Positions 26,611 through 35,839 of a stretch of 64,000 nucleotides of DNA are shown one piece after another (position 1 is the stretch's first letter; the number at the start of each line of letters is the position of its first letter). The translations under genes were made by a program, and so were the position numbers. The notes beneath the pieces were generated by a model, which had not been told where the DNA came from, ran no database searches, and saw nothing but the letters and a program-made list of their open reading frames with translations. The DNA lies in the NCBI GenBank assembly GCA_016191525.1, contig JACPOK010000037.1:186001-250000 (forward strand), in the 5' to 3' direction. The DNA comes from Burkholderiales bacterium (GTDB lineage: Bacteria; Pseudomonadota; Gammaproteobacteria; Burkholderiales; Burkholderiaceae_C).

Positions 26611-27051
26611 ATGCCGCACCTGGTTTTTGTCTTTGGCACGCTGAAAGAGGGCTTCCCCAATTTCGCCACCAACAAGGGCGCGCGGATCGCGGGCGAGTTC
26701 GTGACGGCCCAGGCTTTCCCGCTGTACCTGGTCGGCGAGCGCTGCTCGCCCTGGATGATCGACCAGCCGGGCCAGGGGCACCGGGTGGCGGGGCAACTGT
26801 TCGAGGTGGACGGCGAAACGCTGGCGCGCATGGATGCGCTGGAACGCATTGGCGAGGCGGATGGGTACCGCCGCGTGGTGATCGACGTCGCCGATACCGC
26901 CGATGCCGCGGGCGCGGTCCGCGCGGTCTTCGCCTACCTCAAGCCCGCAACGCAGTTCCGCGAGCTGGATGCGCGCCACGGCCCGCTGTCCTGCTACACG
27001 CTGGAGCACGCCGCGCTGTACCGCGCCCGCACCCAGCCCAGCGCCGCCTGA
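26611..27051 (+). CDS. gamma-glutamylcyclotransferase (AIG2-like) family protein
   Basis: This 146-residue protein has the AIG2-like opening [15 protein letters not shown] and the central [20 protein letters not shown], which supplies a plausible catalytic acidic residue. The family includes gamma-glutamylcyclotransferases and gamma-glutamylamine cyclotransferases. It starts 20 bp after the DUF1272 gene. The exact substrate is unknown. Confidence 0.85.
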   Translation: MPHLVFVFGTLKEGFPNFATNKGARIAGEFVTAQAFPLYLVGERCSPWMIDQPGQGHRVAGQLFEVDGETLARMDALERIGEADGYRRVVIDVADTADAAGAVRAVFAYLKPATQFRELDARHGPLSCYTLEHAALYRARTQPSAA

Positions 27052-27054
27052 ACC

Positions 27055-27585
27055 ATGGCCACCACCATTTCATCGCGCCGGCAGCTCATCGTCTTCATCC
27101 TGCTCGGGCTGGCGCTGGTGGGCGGCGCCATCCGGCTGCTCGCGCCGCAACCTTCGGTGGCGCACGACATCGGAAACCTGCTCTTGGTGCTGTGGGTGCC
27201 GGTGATCGGCAACGTCGTGGCGTTCATCATCCGCCGCGCGCGCCGGCAGATGGAGCCGGCGAGGGATTTCGCGGTGAACAGCCCGTTCCATGGCCACCTG
27301 CTGGCCGAGCTGACGCCGCTCGTGCTGCCGGCCGGCAATGCGGCACAGGCCGCCGGCGCGCTGGACGGCGGCCTGTGCGTGCTGGCAATGGGCACCGACG
27401 GCTTCACCGCCCGGCTGCCCATTTCCATGGCGGAATGGCTGGGCTCCGGCGAGGCACGCACCGTCCAGCTCGAACTGCTCAGGCCGGCGCTGGCCCTGCC
27501 GCGCTTTGAACACGGCCGGGTCTTCACCGTGCTGGCCGGCAAGGTGGCCGTGGGCACCGGCCGCGTGCTGCAGGTGCTGGCCTAG
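27055..27585 (+). CDS. membrane protein of unknown function
   Basis: This 176-residue protein has two N-terminal membrane helices (IVFILLGLALVGGAIRLLA and LLVLWVPVIGNVVAFII). A basic loop (RRARRQ) and a ~110-residue domain follow with alternating hydrophobic strands and no cysteines apart from one in GGLCVLAM. It starts 3 bp after the cyclotransferase stop, so the two are coupled. I do not recognise the family. Confidence 0.75.
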   Translation: MATTISSRRQLIVFILLGLALVGGAIRLLAPQPSVAHDIGNLLLVLWVPVIGNVVAFIIRRARRQMEPARDFAVNSPFHGHLLAELTPLVLPAGNAAQAAGALDGGLCVLAMGTDGFTARLPISMAEWLGSGEARTVQLELLRPALALPRFEHGRVFTVLAGKVAVGTGRVLQVLA

Positions 27586-27648
27586 GCCGACCCCCGCTGT
27601 CGCCTGTCGCTGACGCGGGCGCCGGGGTGTTCCGGGACAATCAACAAC

Positions 27649-27975
27649 ATGACTTCCCCTTATGCCAGCCCCGGCCCCACGCGGGCCGAAGTCGATGCAC
27701 TCCCGGGAACCACCCTGCTGGAGTTCGGCACGCCCTGGTGCGGCTATTGCCGCGCCGCCCAGGCGCCGATCAGCCAGGCGCTGCAGGGCCGGCCCCAGGT
27801 GCATCACGTCAAGGTGGAGGATGGCAGCGGCCGGCCGCTGGGCCGGTCGTTCCGCGTCAAGCTGTGGCCCACCCTGGTTGTCTTGCGCGATGGCAAGGAA
27901 GTCGCCCGCGTGGTGCGGCCCGGCAGCGCCGGCGAGATCAGCGAAGCGCTCGCGCGGGCGCAAGCCACCGCCTGA
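27649..27975 (+). CDS. thioredoxin-family protein
   Basis: This 108-residue protein has a thioredoxin fold with active site FGTPWCGYCRAAQ (CGYC rather than CGPC) and the conserved cis-proline region KLWPTLVVLRDGKE. It has no signal peptide, so it is a cytoplasmic disulfide reductase-like protein. Partner unknown. Confidence 0.88.
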   Translation: MTSPYASPGPTRAEVDALPGTTLLEFGTPWCGYCRAAQAPISQALQGRPQVHHVKVEDGSGRPLGRSFRVKLWPTLVVLRDGKEVARVVRPGSAGEISEALARAQATA

Positions 27976-28017
27976 GGCCGCCTGTCAAAGGGGTGCTGGC
28001 CCTGGCACCGGTTTTGC

Positions 28018-28037
28018 TTGGTTAGCGTGCTAACCAA
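28018..28037. promoter_or_regulatory. perfect 20 bp inverted repeat before the TRAP receptor gene (operator candidate)
   Basis: TTGGTTAGC and GCTAACCAA flank a GT spacer, 15 bp before ATG 28053, overlapping the likely leader or promoter end. It could be a repressor operator or a small RNA hairpin; no T-run follows, so a terminator is unlikely. Confidence 0.55.
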
Positions 28038-28052
28038 CAACCGGGGGCACCC

Positions 28053-29141
28053 ATGGACAAGCGACGATTTCTCCAGGCAGGTGCGGCCGCGACGGCCGCT
28101 GTGGTTTCCGCGCCCGCGCTGGCGCAGGCCAGTCCCAGCGTGCGCTGGCGGCTGGCTTCCAGCTTTCCCAAAAGCCTGGACACGATCTACGGCGGCGCCG
28201 AGGTCCTGTCCAAACGGGTGGCGGCCATCACCGGCGGCAAATTCCAGATTTCGGTGCACGCCGCCGGCGAACTGATGCCCGCTTTTGGGGTGGTGGACGC
28301 CGTGCAGGGCGGCAGCGTGGAGTGCTCGCATACCGCCAGCTATTACTTCGTGGGCAAGAACAAGGCTTTCGGCTTCGAGACCACGCTGCCCTTCGGCCTG
28401 AACCAGCGCCAGCAGAACGCGTGGATCTACTACGGCGGCGGCCTGCAGCTGGTGCGCGATTTCCTGCGCGACTTCAACATCATCACTTTTCCCGGCGGCA
28501 ACACCGGCGTGCAGATGGGCGGCTGGTTCCGCAAGGAGATCCGTTCGCTGGCCGACCTGAAGGGCCTGAAGATGCGCATCCCCGGCATCGGCGGCGAAGT
28601 GATGGCGCGCCTGGGCGCGGTGCCGCAGAACATCCCGGGCGGGGACATCTACCCCGCGCTGGAAAAGGGAACCATCGACGCGGCCGAATGGGTGGGCCCC
28701 CACGACGACGAGAAGCTGGGTTTCTACAAGATCGCCCCCCACTACTACTACCCCGGCTGGTGGGAAAGCAACTCGATGTATTCGTTCTACGTGAACACCA
28801 AGGCCTGGGAGGCGTTGCCCAAGGAGTACCAGGCCGCGTTCGAGGCCGCCGCCGCCGAAGCCAATATCGACATGATGGCCGAGTACGACTTCAAGAACCC
28901 GGCGGCGCTGCGCCGGCTGGTGGGCAACGGCGTGAAGCTGCACGCCTACCCGGTGGAACTGATGCGGGCGGCGCAGGACGCGGCGTTCGACCTCTACCTG
29001 GAGGAGTCGGAGAAGAACCCCGCGTTCAGGAAGCTGTATGAATCATGGAGCAAGTTCCGCGGCGAGGTGATGCTGTGGCACCGCTTCGCCGAACACACTT
29101 ACTCCACCTTCGTCTACAACAACGCGCCGAAAAAGAGCTAG
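28053..29141 (+). CDS. TRAP transporter substrate-binding protein (DctP family, TakP-like)
   Basis: This 362-residue periplasmic receptor has a Tat-type signal (MDKRRFLQAGAAATAAVV, cleavage after ALAQA). DctP features include GGKFQISVHAAGELMPAFG, GLKMRIPGIGGEVMARLG and IDAAEWVGPHDDEKLGFYK; the arginine in KMRIPG is the usual carboxylate clamp. It resembles the subgroup binding 2-oxo acids or lactate. No DctQ/DctM membrane genes are adjacent. A perfect palindrome lies just upstream. Its 3' end overlaps the convergent lipoprotein gene by 4 bp. Confidence 0.92.
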   Translation: MDKRRFLQAGAAATAAVVSAPALAQASPSVRWRLASSFPKSLDTIYGGAEVLSKRVAAITGGKFQISVHAAGELMPAFGVVDAVQGGSVECSHTASYYFVGKNKAFGFETTLPFGLNQRQQNAWIYYGGGLQLVRDFLRDFNIITFPGGNTGVQMGGWFRKEIRSLADLKGLKMRIPGIGGEVMARLGAVPQNIPGGDIYPALEKGTIDAAEWVGPHDDEKLGFYKIAPHYYYPGWWESNSMYSFYVNTKAWEALPKEYQAAFEAAAAEANIDMMAEYDFKNPAALRRLVGNGVKLHAYPVELMRAAQDAAFDLYLEESEKNPAFRKLYESWSKFRGEVMLWHRFAEHTYSTFVYNNAPKKS

Positions 29142-29785
29142 TTCGCGGCGAAGCAGTACATCAGGCCCGCGCCGCCGGTGGCTTTGAGCGACGCCATGTC
29201 GCAGGCGCGGCTGGGATGGGACGAATTCCACGACTTGGCCGGCGCCGATTCGTCCAGGCCGGTGCGGTCGTGGTGGCCCACCAGCGCCGCGCCCGCGCCG
29301 CTTTGCGTCCAGTTGCCGCAGGTGCTATCGCCCGCCGCCGTGGAAGCGCGGCCGTCGGCGGTGGAGCCGGTCAGGATGTCGTGCATGTTGACGGCGTCGC
29401 CGCGGCCCATGATGGTGCCGCCCTTTTCGGTCAGCGCCGTCATCTTGTTCAGCTTGTTGCCGGGGCCGTGCAGGTCATCGACGCTGGTGGCGACGACCTC
29501 GCCCCTGGCGTTTTGCCACGGGCCGCGGCCGATGCGGTCGCGCGCGTTGACGCCGCCGGCACCGGTGGTGCTCAGGTAGGCGCGCCAGGTCTTGCCGCCC
29601 GCGCCGGCGTCCGAAGCCAGCTTCTGGCAATAGGCGTCGGCACCGCCGATGCCGCCCAGGTCAGCGCCCTTGCCGGGGTTGGCGCTGGTGACGAAAAAGC
29701 CCATGGGGCTGGAGCCGGACATGGAAGCGCAGGCAGCCAATACAGCGGCGGCGCCAAGCAACGCGGATTTTTGAAGGAAGTTCAT
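29138..29785 (-). CDS. secreted lipoprotein with endostatin/C-type-lectin-like pattern
   Basis: This 215-residue protein has a lipoprotein signal (MNFLQKSALLGAAAVLAAC, Cys19). The mature part has YCQKLASDAGAGGKTWRAYL, then NARDRIGRGPWQN, CGNWTQSG and a C-terminal CDMASLKATGGAGLMYCFA. The spacing of tryptophans and cysteines recalls the endostatin/collagen NC10-like or DUF1554 lectin fold seen in bacterial surface lipoproteins; this is a pattern impression. Function unknown. It converges on the TRAP receptor gene. Confidence 0.7.
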   Translation of the reverse strand: MNFLQKSALLGAAAVLAACASMSGSSPMGFFVTSANPGKGADLGGIGGADAYCQKLASDAGAGGKTWRAYLSTTGAGGVNARDRIGRGPWQNARGEVVATSVDDLHGPGNKLNKMTALTEKGGTIMGRGDAVNMHDILTGSTADGRASTAAGDSTCGNWTQSGAGAALVGHHDRTGLDESAPAKSWNSSHPSRACDMASLKATGGAGLMYCFAAN

Positions 29786-29885
29786 GTTGTTGTCTCCTGG
29801 GGTTGACGGGCGGCTGCCCGCGAGCCGCCACCCTAACCGGGCGCGGGAGCCGCATCAATCCCGGGCATTCCCCGAGGAACTTGTT

Positions 29886-30878
29886 TCAGACTTTCTCAGC
29901 CACAGGCCCGCGGCCCATGAGCTGGGCCACGGCGTCCGCGGCCTGCAGCCTGCCGGCCAGCAGGTCCACGACCGCCTTTGCGATGGGCATGTCCACGCCC
30001 AGGGCCGCAGCGCGCTGCACGACGGTGTGGGCGCAGTAAACGCCTTCGGCCACGTGGCCGAGTGAATCGACCGCCTGCTGCGCCGTCTTGCCCTGTGCCA
30101 GCAGCAGCCCGACCTTGCGGTTGCGGCTCAGGTCCCCGGTGGCGGTGAGCACCAGGTCGCCCAGGCCGGACAGGCCCATGAAGGTGTCGGCCCGCGCGCC
30201 CAGCGCCAGGCCCAGCCGCGTCATTTCGGCCAGGCCGCGGGTGACCAGCGCGGCGCGCGCGTTAAGCCCCAGCGCCAGCCCGTCGCACAGGCCGGTGGCG
30301 ATCGCCAGCACGTTCTTGACGGCGCCGCCCACTTCCACGCCGGCCACGTCGTCATTGCCGTAAACGCGCAGCGAGGGGCTGTGGAAAGCGGCAACCAGCG
30401 CATCGCGCACGCCCTCGTGCTCGCTGGCCGCCACCAGCGCCGTGGGCTGGCCGCGCGCCACTTCCAGTGCAAAGCTGGGGCCGCTGAGCACGCCCGTGCG
30501 CAGCCGCGGTGCCACCTCGGCGCGGATCTCGTGGCCAAGGAAGCCGGTGCCCGATTCAAAGCCCTTGCACAGCCAGGCCACCGGCATGGCGCTGGCTTGC
30601 AGCGTGTGCAGCAGGCCCCGCAGGCCGGCCATGGGGGTGGCGATGATGGCCAGGTCGTGGGAGGCAGCCAACGCGGCCAGTGCGTCAGGCCGTGAAGAAT
30701 CGATCGCCACTGAAGCGGGCAGCGCAACGCCTTGCAGGTAGCGGGCGTTCTGGCCCGTGGCACGCATCTGCGCCGACTGGGCCGCATCACGCGCCCACAG
30801 CGTCACCGCATGCCGAGAACCCGCGCTGGCGGCCAGGGCCGTGCCCCAGGCGCCGGCGCCGAATACTATGATTTTCAT
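29886..30878 (-). CDS. gpsA: glycerol-3-phosphate dehydrogenase [NAD(P)+]
   Basis: GpsA reduces dihydroxyacetone phosphate to sn-glycerol 3-phosphate for phospholipid synthesis. The 330-residue protein has the nucleotide motif [15 protein letters not shown], the catalytic-region [17 protein letters not shown] (conserved Lys) and [15 protein letters not shown]. Order secB-gpsA after grxC is conserved in proteobacteria. The start codon (ATGAAAATCATAG) lies inside the terminal palindrome of repeat copy 3, so leader and start are repeat-derived. Confidence 0.96.
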   Translation of the reverse strand: MKIIVFGAGAWGTALAASAGSRHAVTLWARDAAQSAQMRATGQNARYLQGVALPASVAIDSSRPDALAALAASHDLAIIATPMAGLRGLLHTLQASAMPVAWLCKGFESGTGFLGHEIRAEVAPRLRTGVLSGPSFALEVARGQPTALVAASEHEGVRDALVAAFHSPSLRVYGNDDVAGVEVGGAVKNVLAIATGLCDGLALGLNARAALVTRGLAEMTRLGLALGARADTFMGLSGLGDLVLTATGDLSRNRKVGLLLAQGKTAQQAVDSLGHVAEGVYCAHTVVQRAAALGVDMPIAKAVVDLLAGRLQAADAVAQLMGRGPVAEKV

Positions 30879-30919
30879 AGCGGCCTACGCACAGCTGGCG
30901 CGCTTCACAGGCCTTTTCC
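30865..30919 (+). repeat. dispersed ~55 bp ATAGC repeat, copy 3 (gpsA start / secB end)
   Basis: It reads ACTATGATTTTCATAGCGGC, then CTACGCACAGCTGGCGCGCT and ACAGGCCTTTTCC. Its terminal palindrome CTATGATTTTCATAG contains the gpsA start codon on the minus strand. It fills the 50 bp gap to secB. Confidence 0.75.
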
Positions 30920-30928
30920 TATGAAAAA

Positions 30929-31408
30929 TCAGGCCCGGGTGATGATTTTCGGCATTTCGGCCGGGGTGCCGGCCTGGGCGGCTTCGGCCTGCTGCTGCTC
31001 GTACATGGCCTGGAAGTTGATCTCGGCCAGGTGCACGGGCGGGAAGCCGGCGCGGGTGATGATGTCCGCCACGTTGCCGCGCAGGTAGGGGTAGACGATC
31101 TGCGGGCAGGCGATGCCCATGATGGGGTTCATCTGCTCGGGCGAGAGGTTGCGGATCTCGAAGATGCCGGCCTGCTTGGCTTCCACCAGGAACACGGTCT
31201 TGTCCTTGACCTTGGTGGTGACGGTGGCCGTCACGCAGATTTCGTACACGCCGTCGGCGGCCTGGGTGGCTTCCACGCCCAGCTGGATGTCCACCGCGGG
31301 CTGCTCCTGCTCGAGCAGGATGCCGGGGGAATTGGGCTGCTCGAGCGAGGCTTCCTTCAGGTAGACGCGCTGGATCTGGAATACGGGTTCTTGTTGCTGG
31401 TCAGCCAT
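30929..31408 (-). CDS. secB: protein-export chaperone SecB
   Basis: SecB keeps secretory preproteins unfolded and hands them to SecA. The 159-residue protein has [19 protein letters not shown] and the C-terminal [18 protein letters not shown], as in the tetrameric family. It is followed by gpsA and preceded by grxC and the rhodanese gene on the same strand. Confidence 0.97.
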   Translation of the reverse strand: MADQQQEPVFQIQRVYLKEASLEQPNSPGILLEQEQPAVDIQLGVEATQAADGVYEICVTATVTTKVKDKTVFLVEAKQAGIFEIRNLSPEQMNPIMGIACPQIVYPYLRGNVADIITRAGFPPVHLAEINFQAMYEQQQAEAAQAGTPAEMPKIITRA

Positions 31409-31487
31409 GGCTCATCTTTCGGCAAGGTCAAAACAAAGCCCGCTGGCGGCTGCAAGCGGGCAACTTATCGGTAGGGGAAGGATTATC

Positions 31488-31754
31488 TCAGGAGCCGTTG
31501 AGCAGGGGCAGCAGGCCGCCCCGGCTGTCCAGCGCCATCAGCTCGTCGCAGCCGCCCACGTGGGTGTCGCCGATGAAGATCTGCGGCACGGTGCGCCGGC
31601 CGGTGATCTCCATCATCTTCATCCGCTCCTGGGGCTGCATGTCGACGCGGACCTCGTCGATGGCATCGACGCCGCGGGCCTTGAGGATCTGCTTGGCGCG
31701 AATGCAGTACGGGCAAACGGCCGTGGTGTACATCTTGACGGGTTGCATGGTCAA
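31488..31754 (-). CDS. grxC: glutaredoxin 3
   Basis: This 88-residue glutathione-dependent disulfide reductase has active site CPYCIRAK (CPYC) and glutathione-binding signatures RTVPQIFIG and HVGGCDEL. It lies between the rhodanese gene and secB, as in E. coli. Confidence 0.96.
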   Translation of the reverse strand: MTMQPVKMYTTAVCPYCIRAKQILKARGVDAIDEVRVDMQPQERMKMMEITGRRTVPQIFIGDTHVGGCDELMALDSRGGLLPLLNGS

Positions 31755-31772
31755 AAACAGCTGGGGGCTGGG

Positions 31773-32180
31773 TCAGGCTTTCTCAATGGGAAGGTTAGCC
31801 TCTTTCCAGGCTTTCAGGCCGCCGGCCATGGCCTGGGCGCGCTCGTAGCCCAGCTTTTTGGCCACGCCTTCGGCCCGCGCCGCGCGGCCGCCGGTGGTGC
31901 ACACCAGGATGACCGGCAGCGCCTTGTTCTTCACCACCTCCGGCAGGCGCTTTTCCAGCTCGCTGAACGGCACGTTGCGCGCGCCGCCCACGTGGCCGGC
32001 CGCGAACTCATCCGCCTCGCACACGTCCACCACCACGGCCTTTTCGCGGTTGATGAGCTGCACGGCCCCGGCCGCGCTCAGTTGCCCGCCGGTGGCGCCC
32101 TGGATCACGGGCAGCATCAGCATGGTGCCGGAGGCCAGCGCCACGGCGATGATCATCCAGTTCTCGACAATGAAATTCAC
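31773..32180 (-). CDS. membrane-anchored rhodanese-like sulfurtransferase (YibN-like)
   Basis: This 135-residue protein has one N-terminal membrane helix (WMIIAVALASGTMLMLPVI) and a rhodanese domain with active-site cysteine in LVCTTGGRAARAEGVAKKLG. It corresponds to yibN, which shares the locus with grxC, secB and gpsA. The domain should face the cytoplasm. Acceptor of the persulfide is unknown. Confidence 0.9.
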   Translation of the reverse strand: MNFIVENWMIIAVALASGTMLMLPVIQGATGGQLSAAGAVQLINREKAVVVDVCEADEFAAGHVGGARNVPFSELEKRLPEVVKNKALPVILVCTTGGRAARAEGVAKKLGYERAQAMAGGLKAWKEANLPIEKA

Positions 32181-32221
32181 GGTTTTCCTTCAGGTGGGGG
32201 AATTGGGCTAACCCGCGATTT

Positions 32222-32227
32222 TAGAAT
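32222..32227 (+). promoter_or_regulatory. -10-like TAGAAT upstream of gpmA
   Basis: TAGAAT lies 29 bp before the gpmA ATG in the 76 bp divergent gap to the rhodanese gene. It is enclosed by the inverted pair CTAACCCG and CGGGTTAA. No clear -35. Confidence 0.35.
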
Positions 32228-32256
32228 GCCGGGTTAACCACCGCATTCCACAGGCC

Positions 32257-33000
32257 ATGCACAAACTCGTTCTGATCCGCCACGGCGAATCCACCTGGAA
32301 CCTCGAAAACCGCTTCACCGGCTGGACCGACGTTGATTTGACCCCCACCGGCGTCGAGCAGGCCAAGGCCTCCGGCCGCCTGCTGAGGGCCGAAGGCTAT
32401 GAATTCGACCTCTGCTACACCAGCCTGCTCAAGCGTGCCACCCGCACCCTGTGGCACTGCCTGGACGAGATGGACCGCACCTGGCTGCCCGTGGTGCATT
32501 CGTGGCGCCTGAACGAGCGGCACTACGGCGCGCTGCAGGGCCTGAACAAGGGCGAAACCGCGAAGAAGTTCGGTGACGAGCAGGTGCTGGTCTGGCGCCG
32601 CAGCTATGACACGCCGCCGCCCGCGCTGGAGCCGGGCGACGAGCGCAGCGAACGCGGCGACATCCGCTACGCCAAGCTCTCGCCGGAGCAGATCCCGCTG
32701 ACCGAATGCCTGAAGGACACCGTGGCGCGGGTCATGCCCTTCTGGAATGAATCGATGGCGCCGGCCATCAAGGCCGGCAAGCGGGTGCTGGTCGCCGCCC
32801 ACGGCAACTCGATCCGGGCCATGGTCAAGTACCTGGACGGCATTTCCGACAATGAGATCGTCGGGCTGAACATCCCCAACGGCATCCCGCTGGTGTACGA
32901 GCTGGACGCGGCGCTCAAGCCGATCCGCCACTACTACCTGGGTGACGCGGAGGCGGCCGCCAAAGCCGCGGCGGCCGTGGCCGGGCAGGGCAAGGCTTAG
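32257..33000 (+). CDS. gpmA: 2,3-bisphosphoglycerate-dependent phosphoglycerate mutase
   Basis: GpmA interconverts 3- and 2-phosphoglycerate. The 247-residue protein has the histidine-phosphatase motif [18 protein letters not shown] (catalytic His in RHG), [15 protein letters not shown] preceded by N-E, and the second catalytic region [11 protein letters not shown]. It heads a plus-strand run with ctpA and moeB, a conserved betaproteobacterial order. Confidence 0.97.
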   Translation: MHKLVLIRHGESTWNLENRFTGWTDVDLTPTGVEQAKASGRLLRAEGYEFDLCYTSLLKRATRTLWHCLDEMDRTWLPVVHSWRLNERHYGALQGLNKGETAKKFGDEQVLVWRRSYDTPPPALEPGDERSERGDIRYAKLSPEQIPLTECLKDTVARVMPFWNESMAPAIKAGKRVLVAAHGNSIRAMVKYLDGISDNEIVGLNIPNGIPLVYELDAALKPIRHYYLGDAEAAAKAAAAVAGQGKA

Positions 33001-33093
33001 GCAAACGCCCTACCGCCGGCGTGGCAAACGGCTTACTGCAAGGGCGCGGCTGGGCCGTAGAGTGGCTGCATGGACGTTTGTTGGAGACCCCCC

Positions 33094-33483
33094 ATGCACA
33101 AGATCACCGCCCTCGCCGCCTGCCTCGTTTTCACCTGCGCCGCCCAGGCCCAGGAACAGGGGGTGCGCGACGCCGTCCAGGAGGCCGTGGCCGTGCATTC
33201 CATCGCCACCGCGGCGAGGCTTTGCAACCTCATTTCTGAGTCCGACCTGACTCGCGCCACCTCGCGCATGGACCGGGTCCATGCGGGGCAACTGGACAGC
33301 GCGGCGCAGGAAACCTACCTGATCATGCGCAGCGGCGAGAGCTTCCGGAACATGGTGTTCGCCTCGGCGCTGCGCCGCGCGCAGGGCGGCTGCGCCGGCG
33401 AGCTGGCAGCCACCTGGCGCGATGTCGAATCCAGCCTGGTGACGGCCGACCTGAAGTCCGGCAGCACGCTGGCGGCGCGCTAG
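33094..33483 (+). CDS. secreted protein of unknown function
   Basis: This 129-residue protein has a signal peptide (MHKITALAACLVFTCAAQAQ, cleavage after AQA). The mature helical domain has two or three cysteines (AARLCNLISESDLTRAT and QGGCAGELA). GGAGACC precedes ATG 33094. It sits between gpmA and ctpA, which are otherwise neighbours in related genomes. No family recognised. Confidence 0.75.
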   Translation: MHKITALAACLVFTCAAQAQEQGVRDAVQEAVAVHSIATAARLCNLISESDLTRATSRMDRVHAGQLDSAAQETYLIMRSGESFRNMVFASALRRAQGGCAGELAATWRDVESSLVTADLKSGSTLAAR

Positions 33484-33636
33484 GCGCCGCGCGGGTCCTC
33501 TTTCCCGTCAAGCCCAGGTAAACGCGCGGGACTTTTCCACAAATTGGGCACAGCCCGTGGAACCCCGGCACAGGGAACAGCGTCATACGCCATTCGCAGG
33601 TGTATATTGACCGCTAGAGGACTTGGATTTTCTTTT

Positions 33637-35076
33637 ATGAGCCACAAACTCAAGATTGCCGGCTGGATTTCTGTGGGCGCACTGGCCGGTGCGCTGACAA
33701 CGGTTTCACTGCAGACCGTTGCGCGTGGCTCGCTGGCGCCGCTGCCGCTGGAAGAGCTGCAGCAGCTTGCCGCGGTTTTCGGCATGGTCAAGAGCGACTA
33801 TGTGGAGCCGGTTGACGAGAAAAAGCTGATCACCGACGCCATCTCCGGCATGGTGGCCAGCCTGGACCCGCACTCCCAGTATTTCGACAAGAAGTCCTTC
33901 AAGGAATTCCGCGAAGGCACCTCCGGCCGCTTCGTCGGCGTGGGCATCGAGATCTCGCAGGAAGACGGCCTGGTCAAGGTAGTCTCGCCCATCGAAGGCT
34001 CGCCCGCCTTCCGCGCCGGGCTGAAGCCCAACGACCTGATCACCAAGATCGACGACACCGTCGTGAAGGGCCTGAGCCTGAACGACGCCGTCAAGAAGAT
34101 GCGCGGCGAGCCCAACACCAAGGTCATGCTCACCATCTTCCGCAAGGACGAGAACCGCACCTTCCCCGTGACCATCACGCGCGAGGAAATCCGCACGCAG
34201 TCGGTCCGCGGCAAGGTGATGGAACCCGGCTACGCCTGGATCCGCCTGTCGCAGTTCCAGGAACGCACGGTCGATGACTTCGTCAAGAAGGTCGAGGACA
34301 TCTACAAGCAGGAGCCCAACCTCAAGGGCCTGGTGCTGGACCTGCGCAACGACCCGGGCGGCCTGCTCGACGCCGCGGTGGCCGTCTCGGCCGCCTTCCT
34401 GCCCGAGAACGTGACGGTGGTCTCCACCAACGGCCAGCTGGCCGAAAGCAAGTTTGTCTACAAGGCCGCGCCGGAGTTCTACCAGCGCCGCAGCAGCGCC
34501 GACCCGCTGCGCCGCCTGCCCGCCGGCCTGAAGACCGTTCCCCTGGTGGTGCTGGTCAATGAAGGCTCGGCCTCGGCCAGCGAAATCGTGGCCGGCGCCC
34601 TGCAGGATTACAAGCGCGGCACCATCCTGGGCAGCCAGACCTTCGGCAAGGGCTCGGTGCAGACCGTGCGCCCGCTCGGCCCCGACACCGGCCTGAAGCT
34701 CACCACCGCCCGCTACTACACACCCAGCGGCAAGTCGATCCAGGCCAAGGGCATCGTGCCCGACGTGATGGTCGACGAGAGCGAAGAAGGCAACGTGTTC
34801 TCGCTGCTGCGCACCCGTGAAGCCGACCTGGACAAGCACCTGGGCAGCGGCCAGGGCGCTGAAACCAAGGACCCGGCGCGCGAAAAGCTGCGCGAGGACG
34901 CCCGCAAGAAGGCCGAGGAAGAAGCCAGGAAGCCCGTGGCCGACCGCAAGGTGCCCGAGTTCGGCAGCGACAAGGACTTCCAGCTGGTGCAGGCGCTGAA
35001 CCAGCTCAAGGGCCGGCCGGTGCTGGTCAGCAAGACCGCAGTGGTCGAGCGCAAGGACGAGAAGAAGGAAAACTGA
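33637..35076 (+). CDS. ctpA: C-terminal processing peptidase, S41 family
   Basis: This 479-residue periplasmic serine protease has an N-terminal signal/anchor (AGWISVGALAGALTTVSL), a PDZ domain about 85-165 (GIEISQEDGLVKVVSPIEG) and the S41 domain. The nucleophile serine is in NEGSASASEIVAGALQDYKR, with the catalytic lysine in QTFGKGSVQT. The C-terminal tail is lysine-rich. ATG 33637 puts the signal first, although the frame is open further upstream. TATATT at 33602 may be a -10 box. Confidence 0.95.
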   Translation: MSHKLKIAGWISVGALAGALTTVSLQTVARGSLAPLPLEELQQLAAVFGMVKSDYVEPVDEKKLITDAISGMVASLDPHSQYFDKKSFKEFREGTSGRFVGVGIEISQEDGLVKVVSPIEGSPAFRAGLKPNDLITKIDDTVVKGLSLNDAVKKMRGEPNTKVMLTIFRKDENRTFPVTITREEIRTQSVRGKVMEPGYAWIRLSQFQERTVDDFVKKVEDIYKQEPNLKGLVLDLRNDPGGLLDAAVAVSAAFLPENVTVVSTNGQLAESKFVYKAAPEFYQRRSSADPLRRLPAGLKTVPLVVLVNEGSASASEIVAGALQDYKRGTILGSQTFGKGSVQTVRPLGPDTGLKLTTARYYTPSGKSIQAKGIVPDVMVDESEEGNVFSLLRTREADLDKHLGSGQGAETKDPAREKLREDARKKAEEEARKPVADRKVPEFGSDKDFQLVQALNQLKGRPVLVSKTAVVERKDEKKEN

Positions 35077-35083
35077 GCCGTCC

Positions 35084-35839
35084 ATGACGGACGACCAGCT
35101 GCTGCGCTATTCGCGCCACATCCTGCTCGACGAAATCGGCATTGAAGGCCAGCAGCGCCTGCTGGCGGCACACGCCCTTGTAATAGGCGCCGGCGGCCTG
35201 GGTTCGCCGGTGGCGCTTTACCTGGCCACGGCGGGTGTCGGCCACATCACGCTGGTGGACCCCGACACGGTGGACCTCACCAACCTGCAGCGGCAGATCG
35301 CCCACAACATGCAGCGCATCGGCCAGCCCAAGGCGGCCTCGGCGCAGCAGGCCATCGCGGCCATCAATCCCGAAGTCCAGGTGACGCCGCTCGCCCAGCG
35401 TGCCGATGCGGCATTGCTCGACGGGCTGGTCCCGCTGGCCGGCGTGGTGATCGACTGCTGCGACAACTTTGCCACGCGCCAGGCCATCAACGCGGCCTGC
35501 GTGCGTCACGGCAAACCCCTGGTTTCGGGCGCGGCCATCCGCTTTGACGGGCAGGTGTCGGTGTTCGACCCGCGCGATGCAGCGTCGCCCTGCTATGCCT
35601 GCGTGTTCCCGCCGGATAGTGAATTCGAGGAAACCGCCTGCGCCACGATGGGTGTGTTCGCGCCGCTGGTGGGCATCATCGGCGCGATGCAGGCGGCCGA
35701 AGCGCTCAAGCTCCTCAGCGGCGGCGGTCCATCGCTGGCCGGCCGCATGCTGATGCTGGATGGCCGCGCGATGGAATGGAACGAGATGAAGGTGCCGCGC
35801 AACGCGCAGTGCGCGGTGTGCGGCTCAGCCGCGCAATGA
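35084..35839 (+). CDS. moeB: molybdopterin-synthase adenylyltransferase (MoeB/ThiF family)
   Basis: MoeB adenylates the C-terminus of MoaD for molybdopterin synthesis. The 251-residue protein has the nucleotide motif VIGAGGLGSPVALYLATAG, the catalytic DNLQRQ-type region TNLQRQIAHN, DCCDNFATR, and zinc pairs CYAC and CAVC. It could also act on ThiS. Molybdopterin made here would serve the formate dehydrogenase. It starts 7 bp after ctpA and its end overlaps the convergent comC gene by 15 bp. Confidence 0.92.
   Translation: MTDDQLLRYSRHILLDEIGIEGQQRLLAAHALVIGAGGLGSPVALYLATAGVGHITLVDPDTVDLTNLQRQIAHNMQRIGQPKAASAQQAIAAINPEVQVTPLAQRADAALLDGLVPLAGVVIDCCDNFATRQAINAACVRHGKPLVSGAAIRFDGQVSVFDPRDAASPCYACVFPPDSEFEETACATMGVFAPLVGIIGAMQAAEALKLLSGGGPSLAGRMLMLDGRAMEWNEMKVPRNAQCAVCGSAAQ

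Noticed and set aside
28018-28037. LacI-type operator or terminator for the palindrome
   Set aside because: LacI-type sites have a CG centre without a 2 bp spacer and a terminator would need a following T-run; only a generic operator candidate is kept.
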